A stretch of 64,000 nucleotides of DNA from Streptomyces tauricus (GCF_014650955.1 NZ_BMVY01000002.1:372001-436000); one strand, 5' to 3'; shown: positions 53,042-62,276, counted from the first letter of the stretch. Program-made: numbers and translations. The notes: generated by a model not told the origin, from the letters alone.

Positions 53042-54739
53042 GTGAACGACCGTCACCCGTCGGGGACCGTAACTCCCCCGGCTCCGGCTCCCGAGGCCGC
53101 CTCGGCGCATTACGCGTCCTATGGCCAGCAGGGCGCCCCGCACGGCGACTTCACCACGTACGACACATATCCCGCCACCGGTTTTGACCCGGCCGCCACC
53201 GGTTCGTACGGCACGACAGGTGGTTACGACATGACGGGCGCCTACGCGACGACCACGTTCGACACGGACCCCCTCTTCGGTGATCTGCCCGGCAACGGAA
53301 GCGGAACCGACGGGAGCGGCGGTGGAACGGGTTCGTACGGCACCACGACCGACGCGTCCCACAGCGGTAACTGGACTGATTCCACCGGCAGTCACCAGAC
53401 GCTGAACTACGACCCGTACGCGGCCCAGCACCACGCCGCCTACGAGACCGGCAGCTACGACACGAGCGGCGTCTGGCCGGACACCGGTTATCAGCAGCTC
53501 GGTGAGATCCCGACGCAGGCCACGAGCCCCGACGGCACCGGGCAGTGGGACGCGAACGCCTGGCAGCAGGCCCAACAGGCCGAGCCCACCCAGCAGTGGA
53601 CGGCGCCGACCTTCGAAACGGGCACGTACGACGCCACGGCCTGGAACTCGGACGGCGGCGAGCAGCCCCAGTCCCACACCCAGCTCCACCCGCAGGCGCA
53701 GCACGAGTCCTACGACGAGCAGGACGCGTACGACCAGCGGGAGTCGTTCCACCAGCAGGCCACCGCCACGTTCGAGCAGGTGCCGTTCGAGGAACAGGTA
53801 ACCGCGCAGAGCGAGTTCAAACACTCCGGCCACACCGAGGCCGACGACCTCGCCGACGCGGACCCCGACACGCACGCCCGTACGCACGATGACGGCGACG
53901 ACGAGCCCGAGTTGCTCGACGGCGTCGAGGAGATCACTCCCGTCGCCGGCGGCGCGCGGGCCTCCCGCGCCGGGTCCCGCGCGGCCGGACGTTCCGCTTC
54001 CCGGTCGCGGCGCCGCACACCGCCCAAGCGCTCCGCGCTGCTGACGATCGCCGTACCGTCGGCGTGTGTGATGGGTGTCGCCGGTATCGCCGCCGCGTCC
54101 GTGACCGGTGGCGACGGCGGAGACGACGTCCAGACGACGGCCGCCGCGCCCGATGCCGGCGTCGTGAAGCCGTCGGTCGCGAACAACAAGCTGGACGCCC
54201 AGCTCGAAAGCCTCTCCGCGGACGCGGACGACTTCGCGGACCGGGCGAGCCGGACGCAGGAACGTATCGACTTGAAGGCCGAGCAGGCTGCCGAGAAGCA
54301 GAAGGCGGCGGCCGAGGCGGCCCGCAAGGAGCGGCTGCGTCCGAAGTTCGCGCTGCCGGTCGCACGGCACGGGCTCAGCGCCTACTACGGCCAGGCCGGC
54401 ATCAACTGGATGTCCGTGCACACCGGTATCGACTTCCCGGTCTCGTACGGCACGACGGTGATGGCCGCGACGGACGGAACCGTCCGTACGCAGTGGAACA
54501 GCGCCTACGGGAACATGATCATCGTGACGGCCAAGGACGGCACGGAGACCTGGTACTGCCACCTCTCCACGTACAAGGTCGCCTCGGGGACGGTCGTGAA
54601 GGCCGGCGACCCGATCGCGTACTCCGGCAACTCCGGCAACTCCACCGGCCCGCACCTGCACTTCGAGGTGCGCCCCGGCGGAGGTTCGGCGATCGACCCG
54701 CTTCCGTGGCTGCGCAGCCACGGCATCGACCCCACCTAG
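53042..54739 (+). CDS. M23 family metallopeptidase with long disordered head
   Basis: The 565-residue protein has about 330 residues of Gly/Tyr/Thr/Gln-rich low complexity. A transmembrane segment (LLTIAVPSACVMGVAGIAA, near 332) and a coiled coil (RTQERIDLKAEQAAEKQ) follow. The LytM/M23 domain is C-terminal: VHTGIDF near 458 and PHLHFEV near 537 supply the zinc ligands. Such enzymes cut peptidoglycan cross-bridges or regulate amidases. The GTG at 53042 has AGAGAAG upstream; an earlier TTG at 52964 is possible, because GAGGAGG occurs at 52942. Confidence 0.85.
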   Translation: MNDRHPSGTVTPPAPAPEAASAHYASYGQQGAPHGDFTTYDTYPATGFDPAATGSYGTTGGYDMTGAYATTTFDTDPLFGDLPGNGSGTDGSGGGTGSYGTTTDASHSGNWTDSTGSHQTLNYDPYAAQHHAAYETGSYDTSGVWPDTGYQQLGEIPTQATSPDGTGQWDANAWQQAQQAEPTQQWTAPTFETGTYDATAWNSDGGEQPQSHTQLHPQAQHESYDEQDAYDQRESFHQQATATFEQVPFEEQVTAQSEFKHSGHTEADDLADADPDTHARTHDDGDDEPELLDGVEEITPVAGGARASRAGSRAAGRSASRSRRRTPPKRSALLTIAVPSACVMGVAGIAAASVTGGDGGDDVQTTAAAPDAGVVKPSVANNKLDAQLESLSADADDFADRASRTQERIDLKAEQAAEKQKAAAEAARKERLRPKFALPVARHGLSAYYGQAGINWMSVHTGIDFPVSYGTTVMAATDGTVRTQWNSAYGNMIIVTAKDGTETWYCHLSTYKVASGTVVKAGDPIAYSGNSGNSTGPHLHFEVRPGGGSAIDPLPWLRSHGIDPT

Positions 54740-54790
54740 GACCCGAGAGCGCCCGTTCGGCGGCCCCCCGGACCGCCGGAGCTGCGCGGT

Positions 54791-54875
54791 CGGCGGAACC
54801 GCTCGCTCGGCGGAACCGCTCGCTCGGCGGAACCGCTCGCTCGGCGGAACCGCTCGCTCGGCGGAGCCGCGCGGT
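54791..54875. repeat. 17-bp tandem array between convergent M23 and pcrA genes
   Basis: Four perfect copies of CGGCGGAACCGCTCGCT and a fifth changed at its end fill the space between the two stop codons. Each unit contains the small inverted repeat GCGGAACCGC, so the RNA would form a row of short hairpins. No ordinary terminator stem is present. Confidence 0.88.
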
Positions 54876-54913
54876 CGGCGCGGCCCCGCTCGAAAGTCCC
54901 GTCCCGCCCGGCG

Positions 54914-57454
54914 CTAGAGCTTTTCCACCGGCGCGTACCGCAGCAGCAGGCGCTTCGGCTTCTCGCCGCCGAAGTCGACCGTCGCCTCCGAGTTCGCCCC
55001 CATGCCCTTCACTCCGACCACCGTGCCGAGGCCGAACTGGTCGTGGGTGACCCGGTCTCCGACCGCCAGCGCCACCACCGGCTTCTCCGAGGAACCGCGC
55101 CGCGTCGCGAAACCGGACGCGCCCGAGGCCGCCGAACGGGAACGGGACGAGGACAGGGAAGCCGCCACACCGCCGACCGGACCGGAAGCCACCGCCCCCA
55201 TCGAACCCGTGCGCTTCCAGTCCAGATGCGCCTCCGGGATCTCCTCCAGGAAGCGGGACGGCGGGTTGTACGAGGGCTGCCCCCACGCGCTGCGCATCGA
55301 TGCCCGCGTCAGGTACAGCCGCTCCCGCGCGCGCGTGATGCCGACGTACGCGAGCCGCCGCTCCTCCTCCAGCTCCTTGGTCTGGCCGAGGGCGCGCATG
55401 TGCGGGAAGACGCCGTCCTCCATACCGGTGAGGAAGACGACCGGGAATTCGAGGCCCTTGGCGGTGTGCAGGGTCATGAGGGTGATGACCCCGGAGCCGT
55501 CCTCGTCCTCGTCGGGGATCTGGTCGGAGTCGGCGACCAGGGCCACCCGCTCCAGGAAGGCGGCCAGCCCGGTCGGCGTACCGACCTCGGCCTCGGCTTC
55601 ACCCTCATTCGCGGTCGCGACCTCGCCGCCCGCCGCCTCCTGCTCAAACTCCAGGGCCACGGAGGCGAGTTCCTGGAGGTTCTCGATGCGGGTCTCGTCC
55701 TGGGGGTCGGTGGAGGCCTGCAACTCGGCGAGGTAGCCGGTGCGTTCGAGGATCGCCTCCACGACGGTCGCCGGTCCGGCGCCGGACTCGACGATCGTAC
55801 GGAGGTCCTCCATCAGCGTGTTGAACCGCTTGACGGCGTTCGTCGAGCGGGCCGCCATGCCGTACGCCTCGTCGACGCGGCGCAGCGCCTGCGGGAAGCT
55901 GATCTTCTCGCGCTGGGAGAGCGCGTCGATCATCGCCTCGGCGCGGTCGCCGATGCCTCGCTTGGGCACGTTCAGGATGCGGCGCAGCGGTACGGAGTCC
56001 TCGGGGTTCGCGAGCACCCGCAGGTACGCGAGGACGTCCCGGACCTCCTTGCGCTCGTAGAAGCGGACACCGCCGACGACCTTGTAGGGCAGGCCGACCC
56101 GGATGAAGATCTCTTCGAAGACACGGGACTGGGCGTTCGTACGGTAGAAGACGGCGACGTCGCCTGCCTTCGCGTCGCCCGCGTCGGTGAGACGGTCTAT
56201 CTCCTCGGCGACGAACTGCGCCTCGTCGTGCTCGGTGTCGGCGACATAGCCGGTGATGCGCGCGCCCGCGCCGGCGTTCGTCCACAGGTTCTTGGGGCGG
56301 CGGGATTCGTTGCGCTCGATGACCGCGTTGGCGGCGGTCAGGATCGTCTGCGTGGAGCGGTAGTTCTGCTCCAGCAGGATCGTCGTCGCGTTCGGGTAGT
56401 CCTCCTCGAACTGGAGGATGTTGCGGATCGTCGCGCCGCGGAAGGCGTAGATCGACTGGTCGGCGTCACCGACGACGCACAGCTCGGCCGGCGGAAGGTC
56501 GGCCTCCGACGGCGGTACGTCCTCGGGGTGCGCGACGGGGTCCGTGGCGCTGCCGACGAGCTCCCGGACGAGGGAGTACTGCGCGTGGTTCGTGTCCTGG
56601 TACTCGTCCACGAGGACGTGACGGAAGCGGCGGCGGTAGTGCTCGGCGACGTCCGGGAAGGCGCGCAGGAGGTTGACCGTCGTCATGATCAGGTCGTCGA
56701 AGTCCAGCGCGTTCGCCTCGCGCAGCCGCGACTGGTACATCGCGTAGGCCTGGGCGGCGGTCTTCTCGAAACCGTCGGAGGCCTGGGCGGCGAAGTCCTC
56801 CTCGTCGATCAGCTCGTTCTTCAGGTTCGAGATCTTGGCGCTGAAGGACTTCGGCGGGAAGCGCTTGGGATCGAGATCCAGGTCACGGCAGACCAGGGCC
56901 ATGAGCCGTTTGCTGTCGGCCGCGTCGTAGATCGAGAAGGAGGACGTGAAGCCGAGCTTCTTGCTCTCCCTGCGCAGGATCCGCACGCACGCGCTGTGGA
57001 AGGTCATCACCCACATCGCGTTCGCCCGCGGGCCCACGAGCTGCTCGACGCGCTCCTTCATCTCGCCCGCGGCCTTGTTCGTGAAGGTGATCGCGAGGAT
57101 CTGGCCGGGGTGCACCTTGCGCTCGCCGAGGAGGTGCGCGATGCGGTGGGTGAGCACCCGGGTCTTGCCGGAGCCGGCGCCGGCCACGATGAGCAGGGGT
57201 GAGCCGTGGTGGACCACCGCCGCGCGCTGGTTCTCGTTCAGCCCGTCCAGGAGCGCGGCCGGGTCCACGAGCGGCCGGGGGGCGCCGCCGCGGTAGTAAC
57301 CGTCCCTGCTCGGAGGAACGTCGAAGCGCCCGCCGAACAGGTCGTCCGGAGCGTGGTCCGGCTCCTCGTCGTCGGGCGGCGGCGGGGGCTCATCCTCATG
57401 GGCCGGAGGGGGCTGGAGGTCCGCCAGGAAGCTGTCATCAAAGAGGCTGCTCAT
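54914..57454 (-). CDS. pcrA: ATP-dependent DNA helicase PcrA/UvrD
   Basis: The 846-residue superfamily 1 helicase starts with a Pro/Glu/Asp-rich tail. Motif Ia/Walker A GAGSGKT, the Q-motif LNENQRAAVVH, motif II VDEYQDTN, motif III GDADQSIYAFRGA, motif IV QNYRST, motif V LMTLHTAKGLEF and motif VI YVGITRARERL are all intact. The end has a Tudor-like element (DRVTHDQFGLGTVV). It unwinds 3'-5' in repair and replication restart. Length is normal. The 3' end faces a repeat array. Confidence 0.95.
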   Translation of the reverse strand: MSSLFDDSFLADLQPPPAHEDEPPPPPDDEEPDHAPDDLFGGRFDVPPSRDGYYRGGAPRPLVDPAALLDGLNENQRAAVVHHGSPLLIVAGAGSGKTRVLTHRIAHLLGERKVHPGQILAITFTNKAAGEMKERVEQLVGPRANAMWVMTFHSACVRILRRESKKLGFTSSFSIYDAADSKRLMALVCRDLDLDPKRFPPKSFSAKISNLKNELIDEEDFAAQASDGFEKTAAQAYAMYQSRLREANALDFDDLIMTTVNLLRAFPDVAEHYRRRFRHVLVDEYQDTNHAQYSLVRELVGSATDPVAHPEDVPPSEADLPPAELCVVGDADQSIYAFRGATIRNILQFEEDYPNATTILLEQNYRSTQTILTAANAVIERNESRRPKNLWTNAGAGARITGYVADTEHDEAQFVAEEIDRLTDAGDAKAGDVAVFYRTNAQSRVFEEIFIRVGLPYKVVGGVRFYERKEVRDVLAYLRVLANPEDSVPLRRILNVPKRGIGDRAEAMIDALSQREKISFPQALRRVDEAYGMAARSTNAVKRFNTLMEDLRTIVESGAGPATVVEAILERTGYLAELQASTDPQDETRIENLQELASVALEFEQEAAGGEVATANEGEAEAEVGTPTGLAAFLERVALVADSDQIPDEDEDGSGVITLMTLHTAKGLEFPVVFLTGMEDGVFPHMRALGQTKELEEERRLAYVGITRARERLYLTRASMRSAWGQPSYNPPSRFLEEIPEAHLDWKRTGSMGAVASGPVGGVAASLSSSRSRSAASGASGFATRRGSSEKPVVALAVGDRVTHDQFGLGTVVGVKGMGANSEATVDFGGEKPKRLLLRYAPVEKL

Positions 57455-57886
57455 CGCTCTCCGAGTCTAGGCGCCCCCACTGACACCCCGCCGCCACCCC
57501 GGAAACTCGGCGGAATCCGGGCCGGGAGCCAAGGCCAGAGCCTCACCCGTGATGAGCGCGCCACTACAGATGGCGACCACCGCGGCATCGATGCGGTGCG
57601 CGACGACACCGCTACAGGGGGCCAACTTCACCCGTCGCCTGAACCGCGCACGGATGGCCTCCGTATAAGCGTGCAGAGACAGGGCGCACGAGCACACCAC
57701 CCGCCGGAGGTAACTGCCGAGCCGACCGGAACCGGCCCGTCGGCGCGGGGCGCCACTCCGCACCCCGACCGCCCCGCCGCCGCCCCCCTCAGGGACAACT
57801 CGGAGCAGATCGCGACCAATTGGCGTCGACGGACGACAGTCGTGGTCCAGGTCACGAAAATGTATCGGGCATATCGCACATCAAAC
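57455..57886. other. Spacer between pcrA and the riboswitch promoter
   Basis: No gene is supported. The 5' end of the leftward pcrA transcript lies at its left. The rest is ordinary GC-rich sequence, becoming more AT-rich from about 57840. Confidence 0.5.
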
Positions 57887-57916
57887 TTCACAGGTGCCAC
57901 ACGTATTGGCTAACTT
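57887..57916 (+). promoter_or_regulatory. Promoter of the riboswitch leader
   Basis: TTCACA (57887-57892), an 18-bp spacer and TAACTT (57911-57916) match a housekeeping sigma promoter. Transcription would start near 57923, exactly before a 9-bp hairpin (GGCCGCTCG with CGAGCGGCC at 57924-57967) and the riboswitch. Confidence 0.65.
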
Positions 57917-57967
57917 TCGCGTAGGCCGCTCGACCCGCACCGGCGAACAACGCCGGGCCGAGCGGCC

Positions 57968-58119
57968 TCCGCCGAATCCGTCATGCCCTCGTGGCCTGCG
58001 GAACCGGGGACCCAACCGATCCTGGGGTGAATCGGTCCGAACTCCCTCGCGGGACACGGACCGTAGGGCAAACCTTCCGAAGCACTCGCCCGAACCCGAC
58101 AGCTAACTCGGTAGGCGGA
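57968..58119 (+). ncRNA. ydaO/yuaA-type c-di-AMP riboswitch
   Basis: The conserved blocks are in order: CGCCGAATCCGTCA, GGAACCGGGGACCCA, TGGGGTGAATC, CCGTAGGGC, then GAACCCGACAGCTAAC and GGTAGGCGG. TCCGCC (57968-57973) pairs with GGCGGA (58114-58119) as P1. ydaO RNAs bind cyclic di-AMP and usually turn gene expression off. The NlpC/P60 gene starts 21 bases after P1. This class is known upstream of streptomycete cell-wall hydrolase genes. Confidence 0.95.
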
Positions 58120-58139
58120 TGACGGAAGGAGACGCCCTC

Positions 58140-59306
58140 GTGGCGCCACACCGCAAGTCGCGGCCCCCCAGTTCCCTGGGCATCCGGACACCGGCCATCG
58201 CCACCGCCGCCCTGACCTCGGTGGCCCTGCTCTCCCAGACGGCGGACGCCTCGCCGGCCGCGGAGCCCAGGCCGAGCACGGAGGAAGTCCAGAAGAAGAT
58301 CGACGACCTCTACCAGCAGGCGGGTACGGCCACCGAGAAGTACAACGCCGCCAAGGAGAAGACCACCAAGCAGCGCAAGCGCGTCGCCACGCTCCTCGAC
58401 GACGTGGCGCAGCGTACGGAGAAGCTCAACAGCGCGCGTGAGGCGCTCGGGACGTTCGCCGCGGCGCAGTACCGCACGGGGGCCTCCGCCCCCGACACGG
58501 CCTCTCTCCTCCTCGCGGACAACCCGCAGGACTACTTCGACCAGACCCAGCTGATGAACCGGCTGACCGCCCGCCAGAAGCAGGCCGTCGACGAGTACGT
58601 CACCCAGCGGGCCACCACGTCGAAGAAGCGGCAGGAGGCATCCGAGGGCCTGGAGACGCTCACCACGACGCAGAGCACGCTGAAGACGTCCAAGGCCGAC
58701 GTCCAGCGGAAGCTCGCCGAGGCGCGCGAGCTCCTCTCCAGGCTGACCGCCGAGGAGAAGGCCCGCCTCGCCGCGATCGAGCGGAAGAAGCAGGAAGAGG
58801 CCCGGCGCAAGGCGGACGAGCTGGCGCGGCAGCAGGCGGCCGACGCGGAGCGCCGGCGCCAGGAGGCGGCGACGCAGGGCACGGGAACCGCCGCGGGCAC
58901 CGGTACGGGCACCGGTACGGGCACCGGGAGCGTGCCGGGCGCGGACTCCGCCTCCTCCACCAAGGCGGCCAAGGCGCTCGCCTTCGCCCGCGCCCAGATC
59001 GGCAAGCCGTACGTCTGGGGCGCCAGCGGCCCCGGTTCGTACGACTGCTCCGGCCTGACCCAGGCCGCCTGGAAGGCCGCCGGTGTGACCCTCCCGCGCA
59101 CCACATGGGACCAGGTCGAGACCGGCACGACGGTCTCCGTGGACAACGCCCAGCCCGGCGACCTGGTCTTCTTCTACGACGACATCAGCCACGTCGGCAT
59201 CTACATCGGCGACGGCATGATGATCCACGCCCCGAAGCCGGGTGCGTACGTCCGCGAGGAGTCGATCTACTACATGCCGATCCACAGCGTGGTGCGGCCG
59301 GGCTAG
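58140..59306 (+). CDS. NlpC/P60 peptidoglycan hydrolase with coiled coil (riboswitch-controlled)
   Basis: The 388-residue secreted protein has a signal peptide ending near TADA-SPA and a long coiled coil (about residues 45-250, KIDDLYQQAGTATEKYN onward). The C-terminal NlpC/P60 domain has the catalytic Cys in YDCSGLTQA, His in ISHVGIYIGDG and a third polar residue in MMIHAPK. It should cut the stem peptide of peptidoglycan. AAGGAG eight bases before GTG 58140 fixes the start; the in-frame ATG at 58119 lies within the riboswitch stem. It is a paralogue of the gene at 60270. Confidence 0.92.
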   Translation: MAPHRKSRPPSSLGIRTPAIATAALTSVALLSQTADASPAAEPRPSTEEVQKKIDDLYQQAGTATEKYNAAKEKTTKQRKRVATLLDDVAQRTEKLNSAREALGTFAAAQYRTGASAPDTASLLLADNPQDYFDQTQLMNRLTARQKQAVDEYVTQRATTSKKRQEASEGLETLTTTQSTLKTSKADVQRKLAEARELLSRLTAEEKARLAAIERKKQEEARRKADELARQQAADAERRRQEAATQGTGTAAGTGTGTGTGTGSVPGADSASSTKAAKALAFARAQIGKPYVWGASGPGSYDCSGLTQAAWKAAGVTLPRTTWDQVETGTTVSVDNAQPGDLVFFYDDISHVGIYIGDGMMIHAPKPGAYVREESIYYMPIHSVVRPG

Positions 59307-59360
59307 CGGCCTGTGCGGGTCCGGACGGGGTACGGCGCGAGTGTGCCGTACCCCGTCCGC

Positions 59361-59440
59361 GTTCCGGGACGGTCGCGTTCCGGGACGGTCGCGTTCCGGG
59401 ACGGTCGCGTTCCGGGACGGTCGCGTTCCGGGACGGTCGC
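59361..59440. repeat. 16-bp tandem array between convergent genes
   Basis: Five perfect copies of GTTCCGGGACGGTCGC end exactly at the stop codon of the leftward small membrane gene. Each unit holds an imperfect inverted repeat around CCGG. As at 54791, the array occupies the place of a terminator. Confidence 0.9.
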
Positions 59441-59794
59441 TCAGGTCCAGAGCACCGCGATGAAGATGTTCACCGTGGTCAGCCCGCCCACCAGGGCGAA
59501 CAGGCCCTTCTCCACCTTCTCGTCGTCCCGCTTCACGTAGACGAGGCCGAGGATCACGACCAGGAGTGCCAGCTTCACGCCGATCTTGATGTTGTTGACG
59601 GTCTGGTCGTCGGCCTGGTTGAGGCCGACGAGGACCGCGCCGGTGACCAGCATGGTCAGTGCGCCGTGGAGCATGGCGGGGGTGAAACGGGCCGTGCCGT
59701 CGCCCATGGCCCTCAGCTGCGTGAGGAAGCCGCCCAGCAGGGAGGCGATGCCGATGATGTGCAGGGCGACGAAGACATGAATGAGTACGTCCAT
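59441..59794 (-). CDS. Small four-helix membrane protein
   Basis: The 117-residue protein has about four hydrophobic helices (MDVLIHVFVALHIIGIASLLGG, MLHGALTMLVTGAVLVGLN, VKLALLVVILGLVYVK and KGLFALVGGLTTVNIFIAVLW). It contains a His near the centre of the first helix. No family is recognised with certainty. The longer frame upstream overlaps the next gene's leader and is rejected. Function is unknown. Confidence 0.75.
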   Translation of the reverse strand: MDVLIHVFVALHIIGIASLLGGFLTQLRAMGDGTARFTPAMLHGALTMLVTGAVLVGLNQADDQTVNNIKIGVKLALLVVILGLVYVKRDDEKVEKGLFALVGGLTTVNIFIAVLWT

Positions 59795-60269
59795 GAGCCC
59801 GGACCCTAACCGGACGCCCGCATGCCACCTCCCACCGGCCCGCCGCCCGTGCTCCCTGCGGCCCTCAGCGGGGCCGCAGGCGGGCCTCAGGCGGGCTTCG
59901 GGCGAAAGTCCATAGCACCGTCGCCCGTCCCGCTCCCCCACAACGCGCCCATCGGTCACCCCACCACGCCAAGTCGGTGGCAGCGGGCCCGGATCACGGT
60001 CGTACCCGATCAGCTCATGGCCGAGTGGCACCACTTCCGTACATGCCGTTACCACCGGCACATCCCGAGGTTTAGCGTCCTTCCCCAGGTGACCGGCTCC
60101 CCACCACAACCGCCCGGGCCAGGGCGGCAGTCGGCACCACCGCCAAGAGGTCCGGCGGCGGCCCGCTCCCCCTGTGCGGGCTGCCGCCGGACGTGCAATC
60201 AGCCCCTGAGGGCCACCGTCGGGACATACGAGTGCCCCGGCGGCCGTACGGAAGGAACGTGGATCGCAC
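59795..60269. other. Leader region of the second NlpC/P60 gene
   Basis: No gene is supported in these 475 bases. It includes a strong hairpin at 60150-60192 and presumably the promoters of both flanking genes. No ydaO signature is present, unlike the first NlpC/P60 gene. Confidence 0.6.
60150..60192 (+). promoter_or_regulatory. Long leader hairpin upstream of the second NlpC/P60 gene
   Basis: A 17-bp stem (GTCCGGCGGCGGCCCGC with GCGGGCTGCCGCCGGAC, one G-U pair) and a nine-base loop lie 77 bases before the GTG. It is too strong to be chance in a leader and could attenuate or stabilise the message. Confidence 0.55.
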
Positions 60270-61334
60270 GTGGCAGCGCACCGCAAGCCCAGACAGCGCT
60301 CGTTCGGCGGCGGTACGGCCCGCACCGCCTTCACCATCGCCCTCGCGGGCGCGGCGAGCGCGACCGGGTTCGACGGGACGGGGGTCGCCGCGCCCGAGCT
60401 GACGCCCGCCCAGGTGAAGGCGAAAGTCGACAAGCTGTACCAGGAGGCGGAGGTCGCCACCGAGAAGTACAACGGTGCGAAGGAGAAGTCCACGAAGGCG
60501 GCCGACCGGCTCGGCACCTTGCAGGACGAGGCGGCGCGCAAGACGGAACGGCTCAACTCCGAGCGCGTCGCACTCGGTTCGCTGGCGACGGCCCAGTACC
60601 GGGACGGCGGCATCGATCCCTCGCTGGGGCTGATGCTCTCCTCGGACCCCGATCAGTACCTGGACGGGGCCGCGTTCGCCGAGCGGGCCGGCAGCAGGCA
60701 GGCCTCGGCGGTCTCCCGCGTACGCACACAGCTGCGCGACATCGAGCAGTTGCGCGGTGCCGCGCACATCGAACTCACCTCGCTCAAGGCACGGCAGGCG
60801 GACCTGAAACGCCACAAGAAGACAGTCACCGGCAAGCTCGGCGAGGCACGCCAACTGCTGTCGCGGCTGCCGGACGCGGACCGGGCCCGCATCGGCGCGG
60901 ACGACCCGGACACCGCACGCGCCTCACGTTCCGGGCAGGCCCCCCGCGGCCTCGGCCAGGGCTCCCCCTCCACGACCGCACCCAACGCCCGGGCGGCGGC
61001 AGCGGTCTCGTACGCCTACGGGAAGCTCGGCAGCCCCTACGTGTGGGGCGCCACCGGCCCCGACGCCTTCGACTGCTCGGGGCTGACGCAGGCCGCGTAC
61101 CGCTCCGCGGGCATCTCGCTGCCCCGCACGACATACGCGCAGATCAACACGGGCCAACGCGTCTCCCGTGCCGAACTCCAGCCCGGTGACCTGGTGTTCT
61201 TCTACTCGGGCATCAGCCACGTGGGGCTGTACGTGGGCAACGGACAGATGGTCCACGCGCCGAACCCGTCGGCGCCGGTACGGGTCGCACCCATCGACGA
61301 GATGCCGTTCGCGGGGGCGACGCGGGTGGCGTGA
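60270..61334 (+). CDS. NlpC/P60 peptidoglycan hydrolase with coiled coil (second paralogue)
   Basis: The 354-residue secreted protein mirrors the gene at 58140: signal peptide, coiled coil beginning VKAKVDKLYQEAEVATEKYN, and NlpC/P60 domain with Cys in FDCSGLTQA, His in ISHVGLYVGNG and MVHAPN. It lacks the Lys/Glu-rich second coil, so it is shorter. A GGAAGGA lies about 13 bases before GTG 60270, longer than ideal. It has no c-di-AMP riboswitch. The two paralogues flank one small gene and likely arose by duplication. Confidence 0.9.
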   Translation: MAAHRKPRQRSFGGGTARTAFTIALAGAASATGFDGTGVAAPELTPAQVKAKVDKLYQEAEVATEKYNGAKEKSTKAADRLGTLQDEAARKTERLNSERVALGSLATAQYRDGGIDPSLGLMLSSDPDQYLDGAAFAERAGSRQASAVSRVRTQLRDIEQLRGAAHIELTSLKARQADLKRHKKTVTGKLGEARQLLSRLPDADRARIGADDPDTARASRSGQAPRGLGQGSPSTTAPNARAAAAVSYAYGKLGSPYVWGATGPDAFDCSGLTQAAYRSAGISLPRTTYAQINTGQRVSRAELQPGDLVFFYSGISHVGLYVGNGQMVHAPNPSAPVRVAPIDEMPFAGATRVA

Positions 61335-61496
61335 GGGGACCACGCGCCGTCGCGCACCCACGGCTACCCCTCCCGTCGGCTACGTCCACGGCTACTCCAC
61401 CACGAGTCCCACCGCCTCGGCGACCAGGCCGACCCGCTCGCGGAACTCCTCCACGCCGGAACGGCCCACCATCGGCCGGCGGCCGGCGGGCAGGTG

Positions 61497-62276
61497 CTAC
61501 ACCAGGCGTCGTGCCGTCGCCCACCGTGTCAGCTCGTGGCGGTTGGAGAGCTGGAGCTTGCGCAGGACCGCCGAGACATGGGACTCGACCGTCTTGACGG
61601 AGATGAAGAGCTGCTTGGCGATCTCCTTGTAGGCGTACCCGCGGGCGATGAGGCGCAGGACCTCCCGCTCGCGCTGGGTGAGGCGGTCGAGGTCCTCGTC
61701 GACCGGCGGGGCGTCCGTGGAGGCGAAGGCGTCGAGGACGAAGCCGGCGAGGCGGGGCGAGAAGACCGCGTCGCCGTCCTGGACACGGAAGACGGAGTCG
61801 ACGAGATCCGTGCCGGTGATCGTCTTCGTCACGTACCCGCGGGCGCCGCCGCGGATCACTCCGATGACGTCCTCCGCCGCGTCCGACACGGACAGCGCGA
61901 GAAACCGCACCGGCTGCTCGGGGTCGGCCATCAACGGCGAGCAGCGGCGCAGCACTTCGACTCCACCGCCGCCGGGGAGGTGCACGTCGAGGAGGACCAC
62001 CTCGGGGCGGGTCGCCGTGATGACCGTGACCGCCTGGTCGACGTCCGCGGCCTCGCCGACCACCTCGACGCCGGTCCGCTCGGTCTGCCCGATCTCCGCC
62101 TGGACTCCGGTACGGAACATGCGGTGGTCGTCGACGAGCACCACGCGCACCCGCCGCCCGGGCGCGGAAGCCGCCGGGTCCGCCGCCGAGCCCGCGCCGG
62201 CCGCACCCGCACCGGCCGCGCCGGCGTTCGGCCCGACTGCTCCGGCCGCTCCGGTCGGTTCGTTCGCGTCGCTCAT
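61497..62276 (-). CDS. LuxR/NarL-type response regulator
   Basis: The 259-residue protein has an Ala/Gly-rich head, a receiver domain (VRVVLVDDHRMFRTGV, phospho-acceptor Asp in VVLLDVHLPGGGG, Lys in GYVTKTITG) and a LuxR helix-turn-helix (LTQREREVLRLIARGYAYKEIAKQL, then SVKTVESHVSAVLRKL). It overlaps the kinase stop by four bases (ATGA), so both belong to one two-component system. Targets are not evident from neighbours. Confidence 0.92.
   Translation of the reverse strand: MSDANEPTGAAGAVGPNAGAAGAGAAGAGSAADPAASAPGRRVRVVLVDDHRMFRTGVQAEIGQTERTGVEVVGEAADVDQAVTVITATRPEVVLLDVHLPGGGGVEVLRRCSPLMADPEQPVRFLALSVSDAAEDVIGVIRGGARGYVTKTITGTDLVDSVFRVQDGDAVFSPRLAGFVLDAFASTDAPPVDEDLDRLTQREREVLRLIARGYAYKEIAKQLFISVKTVESHVSAVLRKLQLSNRHELTRWATARRLV

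Noticed and set aside
58119..58121. ATG start for the first NlpC/P60 gene
   Set aside because: It begins at the last base of the riboswitch P1 stem and lacks an upstream ribosome site. GTG 58140 follows AAGGAG at correct spacing.
54791..59440. CRISPR-like short repeats
   Set aside because: Units are 16-17 bp with no spacers and no cas genes. They are minisatellites.
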